A DNA stretch of 29,621 nt from an uncultured Collinsella sp. GTDB lineage: Bacteria > Actinomycetota > Coriobacteriia > Coriobacteriales > Coriobacteriaceae. Of this stretch, positions 22,181 through 29,199 are shown piece by piece. The notes under the pieces were generated by a model that saw only the letters and a list, made by a program, of their open reading frames with translations, did no database searches and was not told where the DNA came from. How positions within the stretch are numbered: position 1 is the stretch's first letter; the number at the start of each line of letters is the position of its first letter. The translations under genes and the position numbers were made by a program. The stretch lies in contig CAJKEF010000003.1 in assembly GCA_905198825.1 (NCBI GenBank), positions 1-29,621 on the forward strand. Reading direction: 5' to 3'.

Positions 22181-22912
22181 ATGGCGATCGGAGCGCGTAA
22201 GCAACCGCTGTACGATCAGCTGGTCGATATTCTGACCGAAAAGATTGACCATGAATATCGCGCCGGTGACATGATTCCTTCCGAGCGCGAACTTTCGGAG
22301 CGCTATGGTCTCTCGCGCACTACGGTACGCCTGGCTCTGCAGGAACTGGAGCGTTTAGGACTGGTGGTTCGGCAGCACGGTCGCGGTACCTTTGTGACCG
22401 ACCGTTCGGCAAAAGCAACCAATCTTATGCAGTCCTACAGCTTTACCGAGCAGATGCGCGCGATGGGTCGAGAACCCGAGACCACGATTCTCGAGTTTTG
22501 CGAGATGGAGGCCGATAAGAATCTGGCCGAGCATATGGGATTGCGCATCGGTGATCGCATTTTTAAGCTCAAGCGCCTTCGTTCTGCCGACAACATGCCC
22601 ATGATGGTCGAACGCAGCTATCTACCGGTTCGTCAATTTCTGTCCCTAAAGCGACCGCTGCTGGAGCGTAAGCCGCTTTACGATGTGATTGAGCAGGACT
22701 TTCAGCAAAAGATTCGCGTGGCCGAAGAGGAGTTCTATGCGAGCATAGCCCGTCCCACCGATGCCCACCTTTTGGGAATTGTCGAGGGCTCGCCTGTGCT
22801 CGATTTGGTCAGGACTACGTATAACGAGTCAAACGAGGTAGTGGAGTACACACTCTCGGTTGCTCGTGCCGATCAGTTTAAATACAAGGTTTACCACCAG
22901 CGCAGTAACTAG
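22181..22912 (+). CDS. GntR/HutC family regulator
   Basis: 243 residues. The N-terminal winged helix has the GntR signature YDQLVDILTEKIDHEYRAGDMIPSERELSERYGLSRTTVRLALQELERLGLVVRQHGRGTFV (about 10-73). The C-terminal UTRA ligand domain (about 95-238) includes NMPMMVERSYLP and SNEVVEYTLSVARADQFKY, as in NagR/AgaR-like and DasR-type sensors of amino-sugar phosphates. ATG 22181 has GGGAGG upstream. Placed between the PTS operon and agaS, it is the natural regulator of both. The 13-bp palindrome TGGTTACTACCAG in front of each is its likely site. A phosphorylated amino sugar as inducer is inferred. Confidence 0.92.
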   Translation: MAIGARKQPLYDQLVDILTEKIDHEYRAGDMIPSERELSERYGLSRTTVRLALQELERLGLVVRQHGRGTFVTDRSAKATNLMQSYSFTEQMRAMGREPETTILEFCEMEADKNLAEHMGLRIGDRIFKLKRLRSADNMPMMVERSYLPVRQFLSLKRPLLERKPLYDVIEQDFQQKIRVAEEEFYASIARPTDAHLLGIVEGSPVLDLVRTTYNESNEVVEYTLSVARADQFKYKVYHQRSN

Positions 22913-22952
22913 TGCTCGCATCGTTTCCATATGGTGATTCTTTGCATTTAAC

Positions 22953-22965
22953 TGGTTACTACCAG
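22953..22965. promoter_or_regulatory. Candidate GntR operator, agaS copy
   Basis: TGGTTACTACCAG, identical to 18660-18672. Here it nests in a wider palindrome, TGGTTA...TAACCA (22953-22972). It ends 16 bp before a TATAAT, so bound protein would cover the -35 region. Confidence 0.65.
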
Positions 22966-22981
22966 ATAACCAACCGAAGTG

Positions 22982-22987
22982 TATAAT
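22982..22987 (+). promoter_or_regulatory. -10 element of agaS
   Basis: TATAAT, 40 bp before the agaS ATG. No good -35 is present at the right distance; the operator occupies that region. Confidence 0.6.
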
Positions 22988-23026
22988 TGCACGTCAGAGG
23001 ATTACTTCTAGAGAGAGGTATTAAAA

Positions 23027-24193
23027 ATGTTCGAGAAGAGTGTCGAGGAGCTCACCGAGCTCGGCGCCCAGATCACCACGGCCGAGATTGCTCAGCAGCC
23101 CGAGCTTTGGCGTGATACGCTCAACATCTATCGCGAGAATAAGGAGGCCATCGAGGCCTTCCTGGCCGAGGCTCGCGCTATGGGCGAGGGTCGTCTGTCC
23201 GTTGTCTTCACCGGTGCCGGTACGTCCGACTACGTTGGCGATACCTGCGCCCCGTACCTGCGTCACGCTGGCAACACTGATCTCTACGACTTTAAGCCCA
23301 TCGCCACGACCGACATCGTGAGCGCCCCGCGCGACTTCCTGCGCGCCGAGGATCCCACGCTCGTGGTTTCCTTTGCCCGCTCTGGCAACAGCCCCGAGAG
23401 CCTTGCCGCCGTTGCCGTTGCCAAGGAGCTCGTCCACAACGTCAAGTTCCTCAACATCACCTGCGCTCCCGAGGGCAAGCTTGCCGTCGAGTCTGCCGAT
23501 GATCCCAATGCGCTGACGCTGCTCATTCCGCGCGCCAACGACAAGGGCTTCGCCATGACCGGTTCTTATTCCTGCATGACCCTGCTCTCCACCCTTATTT
23601 TCGACACTGCCTCTGACGAGCAGAAGGCCGAGTGGGTCGAGACGATTGCCAAGATGGGCGAGGAGGTCATCTCCCGTGAGCCCGAGATCGCCGATTACCT
23701 GGCTGGCGATTTCAACCGCGTGACCTACTTGGGTTCTGGCTCCTTCGGTGGCCTTGCTCAGGAGAGCCAGCTCAAGATCCTCGAGCTCGCTCACGGTCTG
23801 GTCGCTACTTCCTACGACACCTCCATGGGCTATCGTCACGGACCTAAGTCCTTCGTCGACGATAAGACGCTCGTCTTCGTGTTCGTCAACAACGACGCCT
23901 ACACCCGTCAGTACGACATCGACATCCTCAACGAGATCGGTGGCGACGAGATCGCTCAGCACACCATCGCCGTTCAGCAGGAAGGTGCCACCGTCTATGA
24001 GGGTGAGTCCTTCACCTTTAAGGGCTACGAGGCACTTCCCGAGGGTTACCTTGCTCTGCCGTTCGTGATGTTTGCCCAGGCTATCAGCCTGCTCAACTCC
24101 GTCCGCGTGGGCAACACGCCCGATACGCCGAGCCCCACCGGCACGGTCAACCGCGTGGTTAAGGGCGTGACGATTCACCCCTTCACCGCTTAA
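23027..24193 (+). CDS. agaS: SIS-domain amino-sugar phosphate isomerase/deaminase, AgaS type
   Basis: 388 residues, the length of AgaS. It has two sugar-isomerase (SIS) domains: VVFTGAGTSDYVGDTCAPYL (about 59-78) with VVSFARSGNSPESLAAV (about 117-133), and a second from VTYLGSGSFGGLAQESQLKILE. GHGPKSF-like YRHGPKSFVDD binds the sugar phosphate. AgaS converts galactosamine-6-phosphate to tagatose-6-phosphate plus ammonia. GlmS- or FrlB-like activity is an alternative, but LacC and the deacetylase nearby favour the galactosamine route. ATG 23027 has GAGAGAGG upstream. Own promoter and operator; a terminator follows. Confidence 0.9.
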   Translation: MFEKSVEELTELGAQITTAEIAQQPELWRDTLNIYRENKEAIEAFLAEARAMGEGRLSVVFTGAGTSDYVGDTCAPYLRHAGNTDLYDFKPIATTDIVSAPRDFLRAEDPTLVVSFARSGNSPESLAAVAVAKELVHNVKFLNITCAPEGKLAVESADDPNALTLLIPRANDKGFAMTGSYSCMTLLSTLIFDTASDEQKAEWVETIAKMGEEVISREPEIADYLAGDFNRVTYLGSGSFGGLAQESQLKILELAHGLVATSYDTSMGYRHGPKSFVDDKTLVFVFVNNDAYTRQYDIDILNEIGGDEIAQHTIAVQQEGATVYEGESFTFKGYEALPEGYLALPFVMFAQAISLLNSVRVGNTPDTPSPTGTVNRVVKGVTIHPFTA

Positions 24194-24211
24194 TCGCGTC
24201 CCCCTGTAAGG

Positions 24212-24252
24212 GCGCCCGTCCGCTCATAACGGCGGGCGGGCGCTTTTTGTTT
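24212..24252 (+). terminator. Rho-independent terminator of agaS
   Basis: GCGCCCGTCCG (24212-24222) pairs with CGGGCGGGCGC (24233-24243), one T-G pair, then TTTTTGTTTT. Confidence 0.9.
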
Positions 24253-24265
24253 TACGTGAGCTGGG

Positions 24266-24271
24266 TATAAG
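24266..24271 (+). promoter_or_regulatory. Candidate -10 element of the deacetylase gene
   Basis: GGGTATAAG places a TATAAG 45 bp before the ATG. TTTTTG (24244-24249) is 16 bp upstream and could be a weak -35 overlapping the agaS terminator. Confidence 0.4.
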
Positions 24272-24310
24272 CATTACCACAGTCAACTGCTTTAGAAGCG
24301 AGGAGTGCAT

Positions 24311-25480
24311 ATGAGCACGTACGCAATTAAGGCTGACAAGTTCTTCTTGCCGGCAGGCCCGCAACTGGGCGGCTATCTTATGGTCGAGGATGGCGTTTTT
24401 GGCGCCTGGCAGGCCGACGAGCCCTCTTGCGAGATTAAGGACTACACGGGATCGTGGATCGCACCGGGTATGGTCGATACTCACATCCATGGCTTCTACA
24501 ACCACTCAACTACCGATAACGATCCCGAGGGCATCGATATCAGCTCAACCGAGCTCGCCCGTCGCGGTACCACCAGCTGGCTGCCCACGACGTTCACCGA
24601 TGGCGTCGAACAGATCAAGGACGCCTGCGCTGCTATCGCCAAGGCGGACGAGGGCCGCGGCCCCGACTTCTGCGGTGCCCGCATTCAGGGCATCTACCTG
24701 GAGGGCCCCTTCTTTACCATGAAGCACGTGGGCGCGCAGAACCCCGCTTACCTGATTGACCCCTCCGAGGAGGTTTTCGACCAGTGGCAGGAGGCTGCGG
24801 GCGGTCGCATCGTTAAGAGCGCCATGGCCGCCGAGCGCGACGGTGCCGCTGCTTATGCGGCTGCTCTGAACGCCAAGGGCGTGGTGACCAGCATCGGTCA
24901 CTCCGACGCCACCTACGATGAGTGCATCGCCGCTATCAATGCCGGTGCCAGCTGCTTTACGCATACCTATAACGGCCAGCGCGGTCTGCATCACCGTGAG
25001 CCCGGTGTCGTGGGTGCTGCCATGTCTACGCCCGAGACCTACGCCGAGATCATCTGTGACGGCAAGCACGTAAACCCTGCCGCCATCAAGGCGCTGCTGC
25101 AAGCAAAGGGCTGGCAGCACACGGTACTCATCACCGACTGCCTGGGTTGCGGCGGCATGCCCGAGGGCAGCTACACCAGTGGCGGCATGGACGTCATCAT
25201 GAAGGACAACCTGTGCTGGCTCGCCGACGGCAAGAGCATTGCCGGCTCGGTGCTCACGCTTGCCCAGGGCGTCAAGAACATCGTCGACTGGGGCATCGCC
25301 AGCGCCGATATCGCCATTCGCATGGCAACTGAGGTGCCGGCACGCTCCGCGCACATCGAGGATAAGTGCGGCAGCATCATGCCGGGTCGCGACGCCGACT
25401 TTGTCGTGTTCGACCATGAGCTCACCCTCGTCGAGACGTATGTTGGCGGCCAGAGCGTCGGCAACGCCTTTACCGAGTAA
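24311..25480 (+). CDS. nagA: N-acetylhexosamine-6-phosphate deacetylase (NagA/AgaA)
   Basis: Removes acetate from GlcNAc-6-P or GalNAc-6-P in the cytosol. 389 residues, an amidohydrolase-fold enzyme. Metal and active-site features: HIHG (H58, H60), E131 in YLEGPFF, H197 in IGHSDA, H218 in THTYNG, the NagA signature LHHREPGVVGA (226-236), and catalytic D276 in ITDCLG. ATG 24311 has GAGGAG 5 nt upstream; GTG at 24305 is less likely. Context (AgaS, LacC, galactosamine-type PTS) suggests AgaA activity on GalNAc-6-P, but sequence alone does not separate the two. A 44-codon remnant similar to its C-terminus lies at 28207. Confidence 0.92.
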   Translation: MSTYAIKADKFFLPAGPQLGGYLMVEDGVFGAWQADEPSCEIKDYTGSWIAPGMVDTHIHGFYNHSTTDNDPEGIDISSTELARRGTTSWLPTTFTDGVEQIKDACAAIAKADEGRGPDFCGARIQGIYLEGPFFTMKHVGAQNPAYLIDPSEEVFDQWQEAAGGRIVKSAMAAERDGAAAYAAALNAKGVVTSIGHSDATYDECIAAINAGASCFTHTYNGQRGLHHREPGVVGAAMSTPETYAEIICDGKHVNPAAIKALLQAKGWQHTVLITDCLGCGGMPEGSYTSGGMDVIMKDNLCWLADGKSIAGSVLTLAQGVKNIVDWGIASADIAIRMATEVPARSAHIEDKCGSIMPGRDADFVVFDHELTLVETYVGGQSVGNAFTE

Positions 25481-25485
25481 CGATA

Positions 25486-25524
25486 GAAAAAGACGGCGGG
25501 CCCGAATCTGCTCGGACCCGCCGT
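25486..25524 (-). terminator. Bidirectional terminator between nagA and flavodoxin genes
   Basis: ACGGCGGG (25493-25500) pairs with CCCGCCGT (25517-25524) and CCGA with TCGG inside. On the reverse strand a T-run follows, so it is complete for the flavodoxin gene; for nagA only the stem is present. Confidence 0.85.
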
Positions 25525-25555
25525 ATGGGTTAAACGCTCAAAAGCACCTTAACAG

Positions 25556-26140
25556 TTACAGCTTGTTAGCGATCTTCTTTGCCGTGCGCTTGACGCCGGC
25601 CACAAGACCCCCCGCGGGATGCTCCTTTTCGTATGCTAGACGCTTCTCGCGCTTGGCGTACTCTTCGACGATGATATCGCCGTACTCATCTTCGATTTTG
25701 TCGAAGAAATCGACAGCTCCCTTAATCTCTTCGGCAGTTGGGTGCCCCTTCTGGACACCGCCGGTAATCTTGAACGGACCCCACGTGTCAAATCCGGGGC
25801 AGCCGTAGACACCCATAAAGATGGCCTGCCTCATGCGGCAGATGCCATCGATATCCTTGCCGTACCACTTGTTTTTGCCACCGTAGGTCATAAGGCCAAA
25901 CACCTTGTCCTGCGGCTGCAGCACGTTCGTGAGCACGCGCGCCATATCTTTGTCGATCTCGGAGTAATAAATGCCCGTGGCGACGCCGATCAGATGGTAT
26001 TCGTGCAGGTCGGGGTACTCGTTTTTACCGAGTGACTTCACGTCGAGGGTATCGATCTCGGGGTGCGCCTCAACGATGGCGTCCACGAGCTTTTTCGTAT
26101 TGCCGTGGTGGCGTGAGGCATAAAGGATGATGGTTCGCAT
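25556..26140 (-). CDS. Flavodoxin-domain protein
   Basis: 194 residues. It opens with MRTIILYASRHHGNTKKLVDAI, a flavodoxin FMN phosphate loop (S-R-H-H-G-N-T). The middle, LIGVATGIYYSEIDKDMARVL and VFGLMTYGGKN, gives the other FMN-contact loops. WGPFKITGGVQKGHPTAEEIKGAVDFF is the family end. The last ~35 residues are basic (GVKRTAKKIANKL). It is a cytosolic electron carrier or flavodoxin-like reductase; no partner is evident. ATG 26140 is chosen because AAAGG lies 9 nt upstream. It is on the opposite strand to the surrounding sugar genes and shares a 156-bp promoter region with the epimerase gene. Confidence 0.85.
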   Translation of the reverse strand: MRTIILYASRHHGNTKKLVDAIVEAHPEIDTLDVKSLGKNEYPDLHEYHLIGVATGIYYSEIDKDMARVLTNVLQPQDKVFGLMTYGGKNKWYGKDIDGICRMRQAIFMGVYGCPGFDTWGPFKITGGVQKGHPTAEEIKGAVDFFDKIEDEYGDIIVEEYAKREKRLAYEKEHPAGGLVAGVKRTAKKIANKL

Positions 26141-26296
26141 AAGAAGGCCTTTCAGCTGTAATTGCATCAATGTCTGTATGGTACCCCGTTGCATGCCTGG
26201 GAAACCGGACGCATCGATGAACGTGCGGGTTTGTCCTTTGGTCAGGGCCGAGACGGGTTCTTGCGAGCAAAAAGCAGTTGTTCGAAAGGATGGACA

Positions 26297-27178
26297 ATGG
26301 AATACGCTCTCTCCAACGATTCGATTTCTATCAAGGTCTCCACGGCCGGCGGCTCGTTTACCTCGATTGAGGCTGGAGGTCGCGAGTACTTGTGGCAGGG
26401 CGATCCCGCCGTGTGGTCCGGCCAGGCACCGATTTGCTTCCCGATTTGCGGAGGTTTGCGCGATAACAGCGCCATGACGTTTGCCGGACATCATGTGAAG
26501 CTCGCCCGCCACGGCTTTGCGCGCAAGCAGGAGTGGAAGCTGTTGAGCCAAAGCACAAACGAGCTGGCTATGTGCCTGGCATCCGAGGATAACGCCGCGC
26601 TGCTGAGCGATTATCCGTATCCGTTTAAACTTGTCGCCCGCTATACGCTCGAGGACGCCGCCGTGCGTGTCTCCTATGAGGTTACCAACGAGGGCACCGA
26701 GGACATGCCTTTCTTTATCGGTGGACACCCCGGCTTTAGGTGTCCGCTCGACGAGGGTGAGTCCTATACGGACTACGAGTTGCGTTTTGAGAAAGACGAG
26801 GCTGCGGAGCTCTGCACCGCCGTTCCCTCGACCGGATTGATTGATGTGGACAGGCGCTCCAAGAACCCCATGGTGGGAAAGACGCTGCCTTTGTCGCATG
26901 AGCTCTTCGATTTTGCGGAGACCATCTTTGACGTGCTCGAGAGCCGTCAGGTCACGCTTTCCAAAAAGGGCGAGGACAAGGGCGTTCGCCTGAGCTTTGA
27001 GGGCTTCCCGTACCTCATTGTGTGGAGCAAGCCCGAGGGTGATTTTGTGGCAGTTGAACCCTGGGGCGGCCTCTCGACCTGTTCCGATGAGGATGACGTG
27101 CTTGAGCACAAGCGCGGCTGCCTTATCGCCAAGCCCAAAGAAACCATCGTGCGCTCGTTCACAATCGAGATTCTGTAG
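26297..27178 (+). CDS. Aldose 1-epimerase family protein, LacX-like
   Basis: Galactose-mutarotase-fold enzyme of the LacX type, interconverting sugar anomers, possibly phosphorylated ones. 293 residues. Conserved blocks: AGGSFTSIEAGGREYLWQGDPAVWSGQAPICFPICGGLRDN; RHGFARKQEW with catalytic-region H72; FFIGGHPGFRCPL with H144; and FVAVEPWGG with the catalytic Glu. ATG 26297 has GAAAGGA 6 nt upstream; the in-frame codons before it are unrelated. It lies 59 bp before lacC, and lacX also occurs with the lactococcal tagatose-6-phosphate genes. Substrate is inferred from that company. Confidence 0.88.
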   Translation: MEYALSNDSISIKVSTAGGSFTSIEAGGREYLWQGDPAVWSGQAPICFPICGGLRDNSAMTFAGHHVKLARHGFARKQEWKLLSQSTNELAMCLASEDNAALLSDYPYPFKLVARYTLEDAAVRVSYEVTNEGTEDMPFFIGGHPGFRCPLDEGESYTDYELRFEKDEAAELCTAVPSTGLIDVDRRSKNPMVGKTLPLSHELFDFAETIFDVLESRQVTLSKKGEDKGVRLSFEGFPYLIVWSKPEGDFVAVEPWGGLSTCSDEDDVLEHKRGCLIAKPKETIVRSFTIEIL

Positions 27179-27237
27179 TCGCATGTAGCCAATTCGTTTT
27201 GCAAGGCATAAGGAGCCTGCGAGATAAGGAGCTAGAA

Positions 27238-28173
27238 ATGATCCTCACCGTTACGATGAACCCGTCCGTCGATACGCGCTATCAGCTCGATGAGCTCATT
27301 ATCGACGACGTCAACCGCGTGACGCCCGAAAAGACCGCCGGCGGTAAGGGCCTCAACGTGGCCCGCGTCCTGGGCCAGCTGGGCGACGATGTCGTGGCAA
27401 CTGGCTTGCTTGGTGGTCATATGGGCGCCTATATGGCCGAGCTCATGGATGCCAATGGCATTAAGAATGATTTTGTGCCCATCAAGGGCGAGACCCGCAT
27501 TTGCCTCAATATCCTTCATGCTGGCAACCAGACCGAGTTACTCGAGAGCGGCCCGACGATTGCCCCCGAGGAGCTCGATGCCTTTACCGCCAAGTTCGCC
27601 GAGCTTGCGAGCAAGGCCGATGTCGTTACCATCTCGGGTTCGTTGCCCCGCGGCGTCGAGGCGGACTACTATGCCAAGATCACGGGCATTGCAGAGAACG
27701 CCGGCGCCAAGGTGCTGCTCGATACCTCGGGCGCCTCGCTCGAGGCTGCGCTCAAGTCCGAGGTCAAGCCTGAGCTGGTTAAGCCTAACCTGACCGAAAT
27801 TAACGGCCTTCTGGGCACGAGCTTTACCACCGACGATGTGGACGAGCTCCGTTCCGCGCTCGCCTCTGACGCCCGCTTCTCCGATATCCCCTGGGTCGTC
27901 GTATCCATGGGCGCTGCCGGCTCCGTTGGTTTCCATAACGGCCGTGCGTTCCGCGCCAAGACCCCCGATATCCCCGCCGTTAACGCTACGGGCTCTGGCG
28001 ATTCGACCATTGCCGGCTTCGCACATGCGATTGCTGCCGGCGCCGACGACGAGACGGTGCTGCGTACCGCCAACACCTGCGGCAAGCTCAATGCCATGGA
28101 TCCCATGACTGGCCACTTGGTTATGGATCGTTGGGATGAGGTTTACAACGGCGTTGTCGTGACCGAGCTGTAG
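27238..28173 (+). CDS. lacC: PfkB-family sugar-phosphate kinase, tagatose-6-phosphate kinase type
   Basis: Phosphorylates tagatose-6-phosphate (LacC) or fructose-1-phosphate (FruK). 311 residues. MILTVTMNPSVDTRYQLDEL is the LacC/FruK start. TAGGKGLNVARVLGQLG (33-49) is the PfkB signature 1 region. VTISGSLPRG follows, and NATGSGDSTIAGFAHA (249-264) carries the catalytic Asp, D255. The AgaS neighbour makes tagatose-6-phosphate, so LacC is the better reading; FruK is the alternative and the two families are close. AAGGAG 6 nt before ATG 27238. No tagatose-bisphosphate aldolase is in this window. Confidence 0.88.
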   Translation: MILTVTMNPSVDTRYQLDELIIDDVNRVTPEKTAGGKGLNVARVLGQLGDDVVATGLLGGHMGAYMAELMDANGIKNDFVPIKGETRICLNILHAGNQTELLESGPTIAPEELDAFTAKFAELASKADVVTISGSLPRGVEADYYAKITGIAENAGAKVLLDTSGASLEAALKSEVKPELVKPNLTEINGLLGTSFTTDDVDELRSALASDARFSDIPWVVVSMGAAGSVGFHNGRAFRAKTPDIPAVNATGSGDSTIAGFAHAIAAGADDETVLRTANTCGKLNAMDPMTGHLVMDRWDEVYNGVVVTEL

Positions 28174-28189
28174 GAGCTTGTGCTGCGCC

Positions 28190-28338
28190 CCCGGCATCGC
28201 TTGCTAGCTCATGTCGACGACAAGTGCAGTAGCATTATGCCGGGGCGCGACGCCGACACTGTCGTGTTCAATCCCGACCTTACCCTGGTCGAGACGCATG
28301 TGGGTGGCAACAGCGTCGGTAACGCGTTTGCCGAGTAG
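28190..28338 (+). pseudogene. 3' remnant of a second nagA-like gene
   Basis: From 28207 to the TAG at 28338, the frame gives 43 residues matching the last 43 of NagA at 33 positions (counted by hand), including MPGRDAD, LTLVET and VGNAF. DNA similarity reaches back to about 28190 (CCGGCA), with a small indel, and then stops. It has no start codon or upstream body. It lies between lacC and the YhcH-family gene. Confidence 0.85.
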
Positions 28339-28370
28339 CCGCCAAAGAAACGATCCGAGAGGGGATTTAG

Positions 28371-28844
28371 ATGATTTACGGTGCATTGGGCGATATCGAG
28401 GAGTACCGTGGAATGCTCAAGGGCCTCGACGTGCTGATCGACTGGCTCGAGGAGAACGATCCGGCGAAGCTCGAGATCGGCAGCCATCCGATTCTGGGCG
28501 ACAAGGTCTTTGCGAACGTCATGGCTCCCACGACGCGTCCCGAAGCCGAGGCTCACTATGAGACGCATCAGCGCTATCACGACCTGCAGATGGACGTCGA
28601 GGGTCGCGAGGCCTTTAAGGTTGCCACGGGCAGCCTGACGCTGGTTCAGGAGTTTGACGAGAGGGACGACTACGATTTGGTCGATTCCGACGCCTCGATC
28701 GCCGGCGATCTTGCTGACGACAAGTTTGCGCTGTTTGTTGCCGGCGAGCCTCACATGCCCACGCTCGAGTTCCCGGGCGATGGCGCGCAGCCGGTCAAGA
28801 AGATTTGCTTTAAGCTGCTTGCAGATGCTTACTGGGAGGAGTAG
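28371..28844 (+). CDS. YhcH/YjgK/YiaL family protein (DUF386)
   Basis: 157 residues. Single cupin-like domain: MIYGALGDIEEYRGM, LEIGSHPILGDKVFANVM, then the family core EAHYETHQRYHDLQMDVEGREAF, with His/Glu residues that usually hold a metal. FALFVAGEPHMPTLEFPGDGAQPVKKICFKL closes the barrel. Related proteins include EbgC and the sialic acid anomerase NanQ, so a sugar-anomer role next to LacX is reasonable. ATG 28371 has GAGAGGGG upstream. The gap to lacC holds the nagA remnant. A terminator follows. Confidence 0.88.
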   Translation: MIYGALGDIEEYRGMLKGLDVLIDWLEENDPAKLEIGSHPILGDKVFANVMAPTTRPEAEAHYETHQRYHDLQMDVEGREAFKVATGSLTLVQEFDERDDYDLVDSDASIAGDLADDKFALFVAGEPHMPTLEFPGDGAQPVKKICFKLLADAYWEE

Positions 28845-28904
28845 CGCGCTGCTCGGCTGAGCTGTTCGTGTTGCGAGCGTTATCCCTTGGGGGAGCTCGC
28901 TTGG

Positions 28905-28952
28905 GCCCCGCTGAACGCGGTTCCTTTGGGGATTGCGGTTGGCGGGGCTTTT
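28905..28952 (+). terminator. Terminator of the YhcH-family gene
   Basis: GCCCCGC (28905-28911) pairs with GCGGGGC (28942-28948), followed by TTTTGTTG. The inner part is imperfect. Confidence 0.7.
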
Positions 28953-29017
28953 GTTGAGTAGGGGAGTCTCCGGCGGCGTTGTGCTTGGATTGGCGGATGC
29001 GCGCCCGAAATCGACAA

Positions 29018-29041
29018 CAAAAAAGCCGCCCGAAGGCGGCT
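29018..29041 (-). terminator. Terminator of the tRNA
   Basis: On the reverse strand, AGCCGCC-TTCG-GGCGGCT is followed by TTTTT. It starts 11 nt beyond the tRNA 3' end. Confidence 0.92.
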
Positions 29042-29052
29042 ATCTTGTGCAA

Positions 29053-29128
29053 TGGAGCCAGCGACCGGGCTCGAACCGGTGACCCCCGCTTTACGAGAGC
29101 GGTGCTCTACCAACTGAGCTATGCCGGC
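29053..29128 (-). tRNA. tRNA-Thr, anticodon CGT
   Basis: 76 nt on the reverse strand, beginning GCCGGCATAGCTCAG and ending in encoded CCA. Anticodon stem CCGCT/AGCGG with loop CTCGTAA gives CGT, reading ACG (Thr). T arm is ACCGG-TTCGAGC-CCGGT. The acceptor stem pairs except A7 with C66, and has G4-T69. Confidence 0.96.
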
Positions 29129-29140
29129 GTGCGACTTTTA

Positions 29141-29169
29141 ACATTACAGAAAGTCGCACGGAGTTTCAA
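29141..29169 (-). promoter_or_regulatory. tRNA promoter inside an inverted repeat
   Basis: Reverse strand TTGAAA (29164-29169), 17 bp, TAATGT (29141-29146), placing the start a few bases before the tRNA. A perfect 10-bp inverted repeat (29129-29138 with 29150-29159) encloses the -10. Confidence 0.65.
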
Positions 29170-29199
29170 GTGCGTTTTTCTCGACAGTGTCGCGCTCCC

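Noticed and set aside
25556..27184. 542-codon reverse-strand open frame
   Set aside because: Only the part to 26140 is the flavodoxin; the rest is antisense to the clear LacX-like gene and has no family features.
28880..29113. 77-codon reverse frame across the tRNA (GVTGSSPVAG)
   Set aside because: This is a familiar false translation of a tRNA gene.
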